From Pseudomonadota bacterium (GTDB taxonomy: Bacteria; Pseudomonadota; Gammaproteobacteria; Burkholderiales; Burkholderiaceae_C): 64,000 nt of DNA. The notes under the pieces are model-generated. The model ran no database searches. It was not told where the DNA came from and was given only the letters and a program-made list of their open reading frames with translations. Location of the stretch: positions 62,001-126,000 of the forward strand of contig JAEZWW010000117.1 of assembly GCA_023442945.1 (NCBI GenBank), given 5' to 3'. Below are positions 42,153 through 50,911 of the stretch, piece after piece; within the stretch, counting starts at the first letter, position 1, and each line of letters begins with the position of its first letter. A program made the translations under genes and the position numbers.

Positions 42153-43250
42153 ATGACCGATACCCCACGCCCCCCGCCGCCACCGGACGAGCCCGCCAAC
42201 CCGCCCAGCCTGCCTGAGCCGAAAGCGCCGCGCCTGTCTGCCGCAGCAGAGGAGTTGACCCGCGCCGCCCCGGTGCCGCCGGCCAGCCGCTGGTCGGTGC
42301 GCCGGCTGGAAGTGCGCGCCGGGCTGCTGCTGCTGTTGATGGCGCTGCTGGTGGCCGGCTCGGTGTTTTACCTGCTGTGGGTGCGCGGTGCCTTCGAAGC
42401 CACGCAGCAGCTGTACCTGACCACCGACGACTCCGAAGGCGTGGTCGTGGGCATGGACATGACGTTTTCGGGCTTTCCCGTCGGGCGCGTCAGCCGGATC
42501 GAGCTGGCCGACCAGGGCCAGGTCCGCATCCACGTCGAGGTGCCGGTCAAGTCGGCGCACTGGCTGCGCATCTCCAGCGTCTTCACGCTGGAAAAAGGCA
42601 TCGTTGGCGCGGCGCGGCTGCGCGCCTTCACCGGCATTCTGGACGACCCCCCCTTGCCGCCGGACGCCGAACGCGTGGTGCTGCGCGGCGACGTCTCGGC
42701 TGAGATCCCGAAGATGGTGGCCGACGCGCGCGATGTGCTGCAAAACGTCAACCAGCTCACCGCGGCCGAATCGGCGCTGTACGCGTCGCTGAACGAGGTG
42801 CGCACTTTCACCCAGCGCCTGAACAGCAACAAGGGCGGCCTGGTCGCCGCCATGACCGGCAACGAGGCCGACGCCAAGCAGGTCGCCGAGTTGCTGTCGC
42901 GCACCAACCAGCTGGTCAAGAACCTCGACAGCGTCGCCGTGCGCGTGGACGGCGTGGTGCGCAAGGCCGACCAGCAGGTGCTGGGCAAGGAAGGCCTGGT
43001 CACCGACGCGCAGGTCGCCGTGCGCGAGCTGAACAAGCTGCTGCAGGACGCGCGCCAGACCGTGGTCCAGGTCGACGCGGTGCTGAAGGAAGTGCAGGGC
43101 GTGGCCGGCAACGCGCGTGAAGCCACCGACAACCTGGGCGATTTGCGCAGCGACGTGGAAGCCAGCCTGCGCAAGATCGACGCGCTGATCACCGACCTGA
43201 ACCGCAAATGGCCGTTTGCGCCCAAGGACAAGGAGGTCAAGCTGCCATGA
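42153..43250 (+). CDS. MCE (MlaD-type) periplasmic protein
   Basis: 365 residues. A Pro-rich cytosolic N-terminus, one anchor helix (AGLLLLLMALLVAGSVFYLL), then the MCE domain (LTTDDSEGVVVGMDMTFSGF with PVGRVSRIEL) and a long helical region (QVAVRELNKLLQDARQTVVQ and on), which in PqiB/YebT-like proteins forms a transport tunnel. It binds phospholipid and links the permease to an outer membrane or periplasmic partner. It overlaps the next gene in ATGA. Confidence 0.9.
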   Translation: MTDTPRPPPPPDEPANPPSLPEPKAPRLSAAAEELTRAAPVPPASRWSVRRLEVRAGLLLLLMALLVAGSVFYLLWVRGAFEATQQLYLTTDDSEGVVVGMDMTFSGFPVGRVSRIELADQGQVRIHVEVPVKSAHWLRISSVFTLEKGIVGAARLRAFTGILDDPPLPPDAERVVLRGDVSAEIPKMVADARDVLQNVNQLTAAESALYASLNEVRTFTQRLNSNKGGLVAAMTGNEADAKQVAELLSRTNQLVKNLDSVAVRVDGVVRKADQQVLGKEGLVTDAQVAVRELNKLLQDARQTVVQVDAVLKEVQGVAGNAREATDNLGDLRSDVEASLRKIDALITDLNRKWPFAPKDKEVKLP

Positions 43251-43948
43251 GCCGTTTCGCCACCTTGACCCACTTCATCGCTGCGCCGCAACGCCGCCTG
43301 AGTGCTATGGCTTTGGTAGCTGCCTGCGCACTGTCCGCCTGCGCCAGCGGCCCAAAAGTGCCGGACTGGAAGGTCAACGCCATCGGCCATCTCGAACGCT
43401 TCACCGAGGCGTATTTGAAAGGCGACGCCCGCGTCGAGGCGCGCGAATTCGAGCTGGCACGCGCCGAAACCGCCCGCACCGGCCGGCCGGAATTGGTGGC
43501 GCGGATTGAGCTGAACCGCTGCGCCGCCCACGTGGCCAGCCTGGACTTCGGGCCGTGCACCGGCTTCGAGCCGCTGCGCCCTGACGCGGCAGCGCCGGAA
43601 ATCGCCTACGCCGCCTACCTGACCGGCCAGCCGCTGGCTGGCGCGCAGGCCGCGCTGCTGCCGGAACACCACCGCGCCGTGGCGGCTGGCACATCGGCGG
43701 CACTGCCCCCGGCCGACGACCCGCTCGGCCGCCTGATCGCCGCCGGCGTCTTGCTGCAACGCAGCCAAGCCACGCCCGACGTGGTGGCCGCGGCGGTCGA
43801 CACCGCGTCGGCCCAAGGTTGGCGCCGACCGCTGCTGGCCTGGCTGGGCGTGCAGGCGCGCCTGGCCGAAGCGCGTGGGGACGTGCAGGAGGCCGAGCGC
43901 GTCAAGCGCCGCATGGATCTGGTGCAGCCGCCAGCGCCGAAGCGCTGA
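43247..43948 (+). CDS. Lipoprotein of the MCE transport operon
   Basis: 233 residues, coupled to the MCE gene by ATGA. The signal peptide MSRFATLTHFIAAPQRRLSA continues to the lipobox MALVAACALSACASG with Cys at about residue 33. The mature protein is helical and Ala/Arg-rich (GHLERFTEAYLKGDARVEAR, EFELARAETARTGRPELVAR), a pattern of the auxiliary lipoproteins found with MCE systems in this family, although no clear family match is claimed. The DNA of the signal peptide is a family A repeat. Confidence 0.8.
   Translation: MSRFATLTHFIAAPQRRLSAMALVAACALSACASGPKVPDWKVNAIGHLERFTEAYLKGDARVEAREFELARAETARTGRPELVARIELNRCAAHVASLDFGPCTGFEPLRPDAAAPEIAYAAYLTGQPLAGAQAALLPEHHRAVAAGTSAALPPADDPLGRLIAAGVLLQRSQATPDVVAAAVDTASAQGWRRPLLAWLGVQARLAEARGDVQEAERVKRRMDLVQPPAPKR
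43304..43358 (+). repeat. Family A dispersed repeat, copy 14, forming a lipoprotein signal peptide
   Basis: GCTATGGCTTTGGTAGC then TGCCTGCGCACTG, and a diverged right end through CAGCGGCCCAAAAG. Translated in frame it supplies AMALVAACALSACASGPK including the lipobox. Confidence 0.8.
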
Positions 43949-43951
43949 ATG

Positions 43952-44018
43952 TTGCTATGGTTTGAGTAGCTGGCCGCGCTGGTGGCTGTAGGGCCAGAGC
44001 CCGTTTTCATTCAAAAAC
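43952..44018 (+). repeat. Family A dispersed repeat, copy 15 (near full length)
   Basis: Plus orientation: GCTATGGTTTGAGTAGC, TGGCCGCGCTGGTGGCTG, TAGGGCCAGAGCCCGTTTTC, ATTCAAAA. Lies between the convergent lipoprotein gene and fpr. Confidence 0.9.
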
Positions 44019-44044
44019 AGGTTGCGCGCACCAAGGCTCGCGGC

Positions 44045-44818
44045 TTACTGGTCGACGAAGGCGCGTTCGACCACGTAGTCGCCCGGTGTCGTGGTGTTGC
44101 CTTCGTTGAATTCGCGCTTTTCCAGCACGCTCTTGATCGACTTCAGCATTTCCGGGCTGCCGCACAGCATGACGCGGTCGGTGGTGGGGTTGAGTTCGGG
44201 CAGGCCGAGGTCGCGCGCCATCTGGCCGCTTTCGATCAGGTCGGGGATGCGGCCTTTGGTCGGGAACTCTTCGCGCGTCACCGTGGGGTAGTACTTCAGC
44301 TGCTGGCGCACCATCTCGCCCAGGAATTCGTGCTCACGCAAATCCTGCGTGATGTAGTCGTGGTAGGCCAGCTCGCTCACCAGGCGGCAGCCGTGCACCA
44401 GGATCACTTCCTCGAATTTCTCGTAGGTGTCCGGGTCGCGGATGATGCTCATGAACGGCGCCAGGCCGGTGCCGGTGCCGAACATGTACAGGCGCTTGCC
44501 CGGCAGCAGGTAGTCGATCAGCAGCGTGCCGGTGGGCTTGTGCCCGACGATCACCTTGTCGCCCGGCTGGATGCTTTGCAGGCGGCTGGTCAGCGGGCCG
44601 TCGGGCACCTTGATGCTGAGGAATTCCAGCGTTTCCTCGTAATTGGCGCTGGCGATGGAGTAGGCGCGCAGCAGCGGCTTGTCGTTGACGCGCAGGCCGA
44701 TCATGGTGAAGTGGCCGTTCGAAAAACGCAGGCTGGGGCTGCGCGTCGTCGTGAACGAGAACAGACGGTCCGTCCAATGGTGGACGGTGAGGACTTCTTC
44801 TTCGTCGAAAGCGGCCAT
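44045..44818 (-). CDS. fpr: Ferredoxin/flavodoxin-NADP+ reductase
   Basis: 257 residues. The FAD-binding motif RAYSIASANYEETLEFLSI, the linker GPLTSRLQSIQPGDKVIV and the NADP motifs (GTGTGLAPFMSIIRDP, CGSPEML) and the C-terminal EKREFNEGNTTTPGDYVVER with AFVDQ mark a bacterial (Azotobacter/E. coli-type) Fpr. It transfers electrons between NADPH and ferredoxin or flavodoxin, for example under oxidative stress. Monocistronic. Confidence 0.95.
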   Translation of the reverse strand: MAAFDEEEVLTVHHWTDRLFSFTTTRSPSLRFSNGHFTMIGLRVNDKPLLRAYSIASANYEETLEFLSIKVPDGPLTSRLQSIQPGDKVIVGHKPTGTLLIDYLLPGKRLYMFGTGTGLAPFMSIIRDPDTYEKFEEVILVHGCRLVSELAYHDYITQDLREHEFLGEMVRQQLKYYPTVTREEFPTKGRIPDLIESGQMARDLGLPELNPTTDRVMLCGSPEMLKSIKSVLEKREFNEGNTTTPGDYVVERAFVDQ

Positions 44819-44956
44819 GGTAGGTGCGGTGCCGCGCGTCGGCGGGCGGGTTCAATCCAGGGGGAAGCGGGTATTGTCGCACTGCAGCATAGACGCATCC
44901 ACTCTATGGATATGCGCTGGCGGCATAAGCCGCGGGGGCCTTTTGGCGCGGCCGCT

Positions 44957-46750
44957 TCAGCCTGCCGCGCCTTCCACCAGCAGCCGCACGCGCCGCACGC
45001 CCTGCCATTCGTCCGTCTCCAGCCGGAAGGCCAGGTGGGCGCGGGCGGGCAGGGGGTCGGTGTGGCCGAACCAGATGCCGTCGACCGGCTGGCCCTGGTG
45101 GCGCAGTTTCAGCGCCAGGTGGCGTTCGCCCACCAGGCGCTGGCTGATCACTTCCACCTCTTCGCTGAACACCGGCGGCGCAAAGCCCTGGCCCCACACG
45201 GCCTGGTGCAGGGTGTCGACCATGTCGGCGCGGCGGTATTCGGGCGGCAGCGGACCGTCGGTTTCGATGCGGCGCGTCAGCGTGGCCTCGTCCAGCCATT
45301 CGGCGGCGACCTGCTGCAAGGCCTGGTCGAAGGTGTCGAAGTGCTCCTCCGCAATCGTGCAGCCGGCCGCCATGGCGTGGCCGCCGAACTTCAGCAGCAC
45401 GCCGGGGTGGCGCTTGGCCACCAGGTCGAGCGCGTCGCGCAGGTGAAAGCCGGGGATGGAGCGGCCTGAGCCCTTCAATTCGTGTTCATGCCCTGGCGCG
45501 GCGCTGGCGGCGAAGACGAAGGTCGGGCGGTGCAGCTTGTCTTTGAGGCGCGCGGCGACGATGCCGACCACGCCTTCGTGGAAGTCCGGGTCGTAGACCG
45601 CCAGGGCCGACGGCGGCGCTTCGCTGTCGTCGAACAGGCCTTCGGCGATCTCCATCGCCTGGTCGCGCATGCCGCCTTCGATCTCGCGCCGCTCGCGGTT
45701 GATGGCATCCAGCTGGCGCGCCAGCTCGTCGGCGCGCGCGGCGTCGTCGGTGCGCAGCAGCTCGATGCCCAGCGTCATGTCGGCCAGCCGGCCGGCGGCG
45801 TTGATGCGCGGCCCTAGTGCAAAGCCAAAATCGAAGGTGGTGGCCTTGGGATAAGCGCGGCCAGCTACTGAAAACAGAGCGCTCATGCCCGCCGGCAGCT
45901 GCCCAGCGCGGATGCGCTTCAGCCCTTGCGCGACCAGGCGGCGGTTGTTGGCGTCCAGCCGCACCACGTCGGCCACGGTGCCCAAGGCGACCAGGGGCAG
46001 CAGGGTGTCGATCTTCGGTTGTTGGAGACCTGCCCCCACGCTCCCCGCTGCGCGTGGTTCGCTGCTCCCCGAGGGGGCCGCGTCGCCTTGGGGCGACCCG
46101 GCGGCGACGCCTGTCCCAAATGCGCCACGGCTGCGCAGCTCGGCCCGCAGCGCCATCAACACATAGAACATCACGCCGACACCGGCGAGCGACTTGCTGT
46201 CGAAAGTGCAGCCCGGCTGGTTGGGGTTGACGATGACGTCGGCGCTGGGAAGCTCTTCGCCCGGCAAGTGGTGGTCGGTCACCAGCACCTTCAGGCCCAG
46301 GGCCTGCGCGCGCGCCACGCCGGCCACGCTGGCGATACCGTTGTCCACGGTGACCAGCACCTGCGCGCCGGTGGCGGCCACGCGCTCGGCGATCGGCGGC
46401 GTCAGGCCGTAGCCATCGACCACGCGGTCGGGTACGAGGTAGCTGACGTTCGTTGCGCCCAGCAGCGCCAGCCCGCGCAGGCCCACGGCGCAGGCGGTGG
46501 CGCCGTCGCAGTCGTAGTCGGCGACGATGCAGATGCGATCGCCCGCGGCGATGGCGTCGGCCAGCAGCACGGCGGCTTCGTGCGCGCCCTTCAGGCCGGT
46601 GGGTGGCAGCAGGCGCGCCAGGCCTTCGTCCAGATCGTCCTGTGTGCTGACGCCGCGCGCGGCAAACAGGCGCGCCAACAGCGGGTGGACGCCCGCCTGT
46701 TCCAGCGCCCAGGCGGCGCGCGGCGGGACTTCACGTACTTCAATTTTCAT
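44957..46750 (-). CDS. recJ: Single-stranded-DNA-specific exonuclease RecJ, with a repeat-derived insert
   Basis: 597 residues from the ATG at 46750 (MKIEVREVPPRAAWALEQAG), which overlaps the upstream stop in ATGA. The DHH phosphoesterase motifs are intact: VADYDCDGATA, VTVDNGIAS, VTDHHLPGEEL and the DHHA1 half with HEGVVGIVAARLKDKLHRP and GGHAMAAGC. It degrades ssDNA 5' to 3' in recombination and mismatch repair. About residues 215-240 (GSPQGDAAPSGSSEPRAAGS) do not belong to the family and are encoded by a family B repeat. The insert lies between motifs III and IV, a likely tolerant loop. Confidence 0.95.
   Translation of the reverse strand: MKIEVREVPPRAAWALEQAGVHPLLARLFAARGVSTQDDLDEGLARLLPPTGLKGAHEAAVLLADAIAAGDRICIVADYDCDGATACAVGLRGLALLGATNVSYLVPDRVVDGYGLTPPIAERVAATGAQVLVTVDNGIASVAGVARAQALGLKVLVTDHHLPGEELPSADVIVNPNQPGCTFDSKSLAGVGVMFYVLMALRAELRSRGAFGTGVAAGSPQGDAAPSGSSEPRAAGSVGAGLQQPKIDTLLPLVALGTVADVVRLDANNRRLVAQGLKRIRAGQLPAGMSALFSVAGRAYPKATTFDFGFALGPRINAAGRLADMTLGIELLRTDDAARADELARQLDAINRERREIEGGMRDQAMEIAEGLFDDSEAPPSALAVYDPDFHEGVVGIVAARLKDKLHRPTFVFAASAAPGHEHELKGSGRSIPGFHLRDALDLVAKRHPGVLLKFGGHAMAAGCTIAEEHFDTFDQALQQVAAEWLDEATLTRRIETDGPLPPEYRRADMVDTLHQAVWGQGFAPPVFSEEVEVISQRLVGERHLALKLRHQGQPVDGIWFGHTDPLPARAHLAFRLETDEWQGVRRVRLLVEGAAG
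46031..46105. repeat. Family B GC-rich repeat, copy inside recJ
   Basis: GCCCCCACGCTCCCCGCTGC, GTGGTTCGCTGCTCCCCGAG, GGGGCCGCGTCGCCTTGGGG, CGACCCGGCGG. In-frame 25-30 residue insert. The CCTTGGGGCGACCC and CCCCCACGCTCC motifs are the ones common to this family. Confidence 0.75.
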
Positions 46751-46803
46751 AGCTGCTTGCGCAATTCCATCAAGGACGGGCGGCCGAAAAGGCTTGAAAT
46801 TCG
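46747..46803 (+). repeat. Family A dispersed repeat, copy 16, forming the RpfE-like/recJ gene junction
   Basis: Plus orientation: CATAGCTGCTTGCGCAATTC, CATCAAGGACGGGCGGCCGA, AAAGGCTTGAAATTC. On the minus strand it holds the stop of one gene and the ATG of recJ (CTATGAAAATT). Confidence 0.85.
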
Positions 46804-47721
46804 GGACCACAGGCCGCCGCCGGACGCGCCCAGCGTCACGGCGCGCTCGGGCCCGCTCAGGGTCAGCTGCACTGGCACCCCGGCGCGCAGCGACGCCAGT
46901 AGATCAGCCGCGTCACCCTGGTCGATGGCCTGCCACGCGGCGGCGTGGGCGGCGGGGTCGTGCGCGGCAGCGCCTTGGGACAGCTGCGGCGCCACGCGCA
47001 CACCGGGGGCGGGCGGCAAGGGCGCGTCCAACGCGCCCGCGCCGTGCACCCAGACGGCGTTGACCGGCCAGCGCCGCGCCGCTTCGCGCGCCTGGCTGAC
47101 GGGGTGGGTGGCGAGGACCATTTCCAGCTCGCTGAGCAAGCGCGCCAGCTGGCGCTGCTGCGCCGGGTCGTCGGCGCGCGCCAGTTCGGTGCGGGTCAGC
47201 AGGCGGCCAGCGGCGCGGTCGGGCGCGGGGGCGAACAGGTGGCGCAGCAACTCGCCCTGGGCCAGCCAGGCGCCGGGGTAAGCGTGGCGCAGCGTCAGCC
47301 CGTCGTCGGTCAGCAGCGGCGCGACGGCGGCCATCAGCTGCTCGGACTCTTCGGCGCTCAGGTCCAGCTGGTCCAACGCGATCAGCTGCACGTCGTCCAT
47401 GCCCATCTGCAGGTGCGCGGGGCGCAGCCAGGCGCTGGGCGTGCCGACGCTGCCGCTTTCAAACGCGGCCCAGGGGTGGCGCCCGGGCTCGCCAGGCAAG
47501 CCGTTGGCGCGGGCCACGGCCAGGGCGTGCGGGGTTTCGGGGCTGCCTTCGTCGCAGCTGAGGGTGCCGGTGGGCCGCAGGCGCGCCAGCAGCGCCGTCA
47601 GGTTGGGCAGCGGGGGCAGGGGCGGGGCCTCGGCGCCGCCGGGCCAGGGCGCGGCGTCGGCGATCAGCAGGTGCCGCAGCGGGGCGGGCGCGCCGTTGGG
47701 GGCAGGGGGTGGAGCGGACAT
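46747..47721 (-). CDS. RpfE-like / phosphoglycerate mutase-like protein upstream of recJ
   Basis: 324 residues, Ala/Leu/Pro-rich: MSAPPPAPNGAPAPLRHLLI, RANGLPGEPGRHPWAAFESG, SAWLRPAHLQMGMDDVQLIA, with a Cys and several Trp. Proteins of this kind lie directly before recJ in many beta- and gamma-proteobacteria and are annotated as RpfE-type or phosphoglycerate-mutase-like; RpfE is named from a Xanthomonas pathogenicity cluster that also contains recJ. Catalytic residues of true phosphoglycerate mutases are not evident, so enzymatic activity is not claimed. Its C-terminal ~18 residues (SLFGRPSLMELRKQL) and its stop are within a family A copy. Confidence 0.75.
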   Translation of the reverse strand: MSAPPPAPNGAPAPLRHLLIADAAPWPGGAEAPPLPPLPNLTALLARLRPTGTLSCDEGSPETPHALAVARANGLPGEPGRHPWAAFESGSVGTPSAWLRPAHLQMGMDDVQLIALDQLDLSAEESEQLMAAVAPLLTDDGLTLRHAYPGAWLAQGELLRHLFAPAPDRAAGRLLTRTELARADDPAQQRQLARLLSELEMVLATHPVSQAREAARRWPVNAVWVHGAGALDAPLPPAPGVRVAPQLSQGAAAHDPAAHAAAWQAIDQGDAADLLASLRAGVPVQLTLSGPERAVTLGASGGGLWSRISSLFGRPSLMELRKQL

Positions 47722-47800
47722 CGGTGCCTATTGTCCGGGATGCCACAATGTCGGCCTTCGCCCCCCGGGGCGGCTTTGTAAGTATTTCGCCCGCCCCCTG

Positions 47801-49069
47801 ATGTCCTCATCCTCAGGCCTGCCCTATGAGATGCGCCTTGGCTGGCGCTACACCCGCGCCGGTCGCGCCACACGGCGCAACGGCTTCATCTCCTTCATCT
47901 CCGCCGCGTCGATGCTGGGCATTGCGCTGGGCGTGGCCGCGCTGATCGTCGTGTTGAGCGTGATGAACGGCTTTCGCAAGGACGTCACCGGCCGCATGCT
48001 GAGCGTGATATCCCACGTCGAAGTCTTTTCGCCCGACGGCGGCGCGCTGCCCGACCCGCAGCGCACGCTGAACGAGGTGCGCGCCAACCCCGAGGTGGTG
48101 GGCGCCGCCCCCTTCATCGGTGCGCAAGGCCTGCTGGCGCGTGGCGAAAACATGCAGGGCGCGATCGTGCGCGGCATCGACCCGGCGCTGGAGCCGGCCG
48201 TGACCGACGTCGCCGCGCAGCTGAAGGACACGGCACTCAAACAGCTGGTGCCGGGGCAGTTCGGCATCCTGCTGGGCAGCGATTTGGCGCGCAAGCTGGG
48301 GGTGATGACGGGCGACCAGGTCACGCTGATCGCGCCCAGCGGCCAGGTCACGCCGGCCGGCGTGGTGCCGCGCCTCAAGCAGATGACGGTGGTGGGCACC
48401 TTCAGCAGCGGGCACTACGAATACGACTCGGCCCTGGCCATGCTGCACGTCGACGACGCGGCGCGCATCTTCCGCCTGGAAGGGCCGACCGGCATCCGCA
48501 TCAAGCTGCGCGACCTGAACCAGGCGCGCGAAGTGGCCGAACAGCTGGCCGGCAGCCTGAGCGGCCATTTGCTGCTGCTGGACTGGACGCGCCAGAACCG
48601 CACCTGGTTCGCCGCCGTGCAGCTGGAAAAACGCATGATGTTCATCATCCTGACGCTGATCGTGGCGGTGGCCGCCTTCAACCTGGTCAGCACGCTGGTG
48701 ATGACGGTGCAGGACAAGCGCGCCGACATCGCCATCCTGCGCACCCTGGGCGCCAGCCCGGGCAGCATCATGAAGATCTTCGTGGTGCAGGGCGCGCTGG
48801 TCGGCGTGATCGGCACGCTGGGTGGGCTGGCGCTGGGCCTGTTGATCGCCTTCAACATCGACGTGATCGTGCCCGCGCTGGAAAAGCTGTTCCATGCCAG
48901 CTTCCTGCCGAAAGAGGTGTACCTGATCAACAAGATGCCCAGCGACCCGCAGGCCGGCGACATCGTGCCGATTGCCATCATCTCGCTGCTGCTGTCCTTT
49001 GTGGCCACGCTGTACCCGAGCTGGCGCGCGAGTCGGGTGAATCCGGCGGAGGCGCTCAGGTATGAGTGA
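47801..49069 (+). CDS. lolC: Lipoprotein-releasing ABC transporter permease LolC/LolE
   Basis: 422 residues from the ATG at 47801 ([20 protein letters not shown]). Four membrane helices: [60 protein letters not shown] and [20 protein letters not shown], with a large periplasmic domain between the first two and the C-terminal signature [13 protein letters not shown]. With LolD it releases lipoproteins from the inner membrane to LolA. Only one permease gene is here, as in many beta-proteobacteria where a single LolC/E type forms a homodimer. It overlaps lolD by 8 bp. Confidence 0.93.
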   Translation: MSSSSGLPYEMRLGWRYTRAGRATRRNGFISFISAASMLGIALGVAALIVVLSVMNGFRKDVTGRMLSVISHVEVFSPDGGALPDPQRTLNEVRANPEVVGAAPFIGAQGLLARGENMQGAIVRGIDPALEPAVTDVAAQLKDTALKQLVPGQFGILLGSDLARKLGVMTGDQVTLIAPSGQVTPAGVVPRLKQMTVVGTFSSGHYEYDSALAMLHVDDAARIFRLEGPTGIRIKLRDLNQAREVAEQLAGSLSGHLLLLDWTRQNRTWFAAVQLEKRMMFIILTLIVAVAAFNLVSTLVMTVQDKRADIAILRTLGASPGSIMKIFVVQGALVGVIGTLGGLALGLLIAFNIDVIVPALEKLFHASFLPKEVYLINKMPSDPQAGDIVPIAIISLLLSFVATLYPSWRASRVNPAEALRYE

Positions 49070-49793
49070 GCTTGCTATGCATTCAGAAGCTGCCCGCGCA
49101 GATGGCTCTAGGGCTGGCGCCGTGTTGGATGCCCAAGGCCTGACCAAACGCTTTCAGGAAGGCCCGTTGGACGTGACCGTGTTGCACGGCCTGGACCTGC
49201 AGGTGCACGCGGGCGAAACCCTGGCCATCGTCGGCCAGTCGGGCTCGGGCAAGAGCACCTTGCTGCACCTGCTGGGCGGCCTGGACAGCCCCACCACCGG
49301 CAGCGTGCGCCTGATGGGGCAGGACTTCAGCACCTTGTCGGCCGCCGCGCAGGGCCGGCTGCGCAACCAGCACCTGGGCTTTGTCTACCAGTTCCACCAC
49401 CTGTTGCCGGAATTCAGCGCGCTCGACAACGTCGCCATGCCGCTGTGGATCCGCCGCGCGCCGCGCGACGAAGCCGCGCGCACGGCCGAGCAGATGCTGG
49501 CCCAGGTCGGCCTGCACGACCGCATCCACCACCGCCCGGCCGAGCTCTCCGGCGGCGAACGCCAGCGCGTCGCCATCGCCCGCGCCTTGGTGACCCAACC
49601 GGCCTGCGTGCTGGCCGACGAGCCCACCGGCAACCTGGACCGCGCCACCGCCGACGGCGTGTTTGCGCTGATCCTGCAGCTAGCGCGCAACCACGGCACC
49701 GCCTTCGTGCTGGTCACCCACGACGAAGCCCTGGCCGCGCGCTGCGGCCGCACGCTGCGGCTGGAGCGCGGGCGGCTGGCGCAGCAGGGCTGA
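49062..49793 (+). CDS. lolD: Lipoprotein-releasing ABC transporter ATPase LolD
   Basis: 243 residues. Walker [17 protein letters not shown]-loop [15 protein letters not shown], signature [15 protein letters not shown] and Walker [12 protein letters not shown] are present. It powers the LolC complex. It starts within the end of lolC (ATG at 49062; an ATG at 49077 is an alternative). The first ~20 residues ([20 protein letters not shown]) are encoded by a family A copy and are not part of the normal LolD start, where the domain begins at [10 protein letters not shown]. Confidence 0.95.
   Translation: MSELAMHSEAARADGSRAGAVLDAQGLTKRFQEGPLDVTVLHGLDLQVHAGETLAIVGQSGSGKSTLLHLLGGLDSPTTGSVRLMGQDFSTLSAAAQGRLRNQHLGFVYQFHHLLPEFSALDNVAMPLWIRRAPRDEAARTAEQMLAQVGLHDRIHHRPAELSGGERQRVAIARALVTQPACVLADEPTGNLDRATADGVFALILQLARNHGTAFVLVTHDEALAARCGRTLRLERGRLAQQG
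49073..49121 (+). repeat. Family A dispersed repeat, copy 17, in the lolD 5' end
   Basis: GCTATGCATTCAGAAGC then TGCCCGCGCAGATGGC and TCTAGGGCTGG. Read in frame as [16 protein letters not shown]. Confidence 0.85.
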
Positions 49794-49839
49794 GCGCGGC
49801 GGGCCGCGCCGCTGCCGGCGGCGTCTGCCGACGATCCCC

Positions 49840-50541
49840 ATGTCGATCACGCTGGTGCTTTTGCCGGGCATGGACGGCACCGGCGAGCTGTTCGGCCCCT
49901 TCATCGACGCGCTGGGGCCCGCGCAGCCGGTGCAGGTGCTGCGCTACCCCACCGACCGGCCGTGGGGCTATACCGAGCTGCTGCCGTGGGCTACGCAGCA
50001 ATTGCCGACCGGTGCGCCGTATGTGTTGCTGGGCGAATCCTTCGGCGGCCCGCTGGCCTGGCGCCTGGCCGCTGGCGCGCACGGCCACTTGCAAGGCTTG
50101 GTGCTGTGCTGCACCTTTGCGCGCAACCCGCTGCCGCTGCTCGCGCCCTTGGCCGCCGTGTGCCATGCGCTGCCTTGGCAAACGGCGCGTGCGCGCTGGC
50201 TGGAATGGCTGATGCTGGGGCACGCCGCACCGGCGCAGCTGCGCCAACGGTTTCGCGCCGCCATCGCTCAGGTGCCGCCGGCGGTGCTCAGCGCGCGCGC
50301 CCGCGCCGTGTTGACCCTGCCGCCGCAGCCGCCCTGCCTGTCGCCGCAGCGGCCGGTGCTCAGCCTGCGGGCGCGCGGCGACCGGGGGGTGCCGCGCGCC
50401 GCCACGGAAGGGATGGCGCAGGGGCTGCCGCATGCCCAGACCGCCGTGTTGCCCGGGCCGCACGGCTTGCTGCAGCGCCAGCCAGTGGCCGCCGCTGCCC
50501 GCGTTCACGCCTTCCTGCGGTCCCTGGCGCAGCCGGGCTGA
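49840..50541 (+). CDS. Alpha/beta hydrolase
   Basis: 233 residues. The nucleophile elbow is LLGESFGGPLAW, and the protein starts MSITLVLLPGMDGTGELFGP with the oxyanion-type PGMDGTG. A terminal His lies in LPGPHGLLQ. The fold is clear but the substrate (ester, thioester or lactone) is not. 46 bp after lolD on the same strand. Confidence 0.85.
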   Translation: MSITLVLLPGMDGTGELFGPFIDALGPAQPVQVLRYPTDRPWGYTELLPWATQQLPTGAPYVLLGESFGGPLAWRLAAGAHGHLQGLVLCCTFARNPLPLLAPLAAVCHALPWQTARARWLEWLMLGHAAPAQLRQRFRAAIAQVPPAVLSARARAVLTLPPQPPCLSPQRPVLSLRARGDRGVPRAATEGMAQGLPHAQTAVLPGPHGLLQRQPVAAAARVHAFLRSLAQPG

Positions 50542-50630
50542 CCCTGAAGCGCAGGTACCGGTGGCGAAGTTGGTGACAATGCGTGTGTGCCATGCGTGAC
50601 GGGTTCGCCGCCGCGCCCCCTGGAGAGCCC

Positions 50631-50882
50631 ATGCTTCAACTGCGCCCCAACTGCGAATGCTGCAACCGCGACCTGCCGCCTGAATCGGCCGAGGCGCGCA
50701 TCTGCTCGTTTGAATGCACGTTTTGCGCCGACTGCGCGGGAACCCGGCTGGACGGCCGCTGTCCCAACTGTGGCGGCGAGCTGGTGGCGCGCCCGCGCCG
50801 GCCGGCGGACAAGCTGGCGCGCTTTCCGGCGTCGACCGAGCGGGTGTTCAAGCCGCAAGGCTGCGCGCCAGCCGCCGAATGA
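50631..50882 (+). CDS. DUF1272 domain protein (small zinc-binding type)
   Basis: 83 residues from the ATG at 50631 (TGGAGAG upstream). The cysteine pattern LRPNCECCNRDLPPESAEAR, ICSFECTFCADCAGTRLDGR, CPNCGGELVARP, with nine cysteines, is the complete DUF1272 signature and predicts two zinc sites. Soluble; function unknown. Probably read through from the preceding hydrolase. Confidence 0.9.
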   Translation: MLQLRPNCECCNRDLPPESAEARICSFECTFCADCAGTRLDGRCPNCGGELVARPRRPADKLARFPASTERVFKPQGCAPAAE

Positions 50883-50911
50883 AGTCCGCCGCACGCGTTT
50901 AGGATTTACCG

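Noticed and set aside
45841..45880. GCTCTGTTTTCAGTAGCTGG-like sequence in recJ resembles the first half of family A
   Set aside because: The encoded ALFSVAGRAYPKATTF is the conserved RecJ SVAGR region, so the match can come from codon choice. Not listed as a copy.
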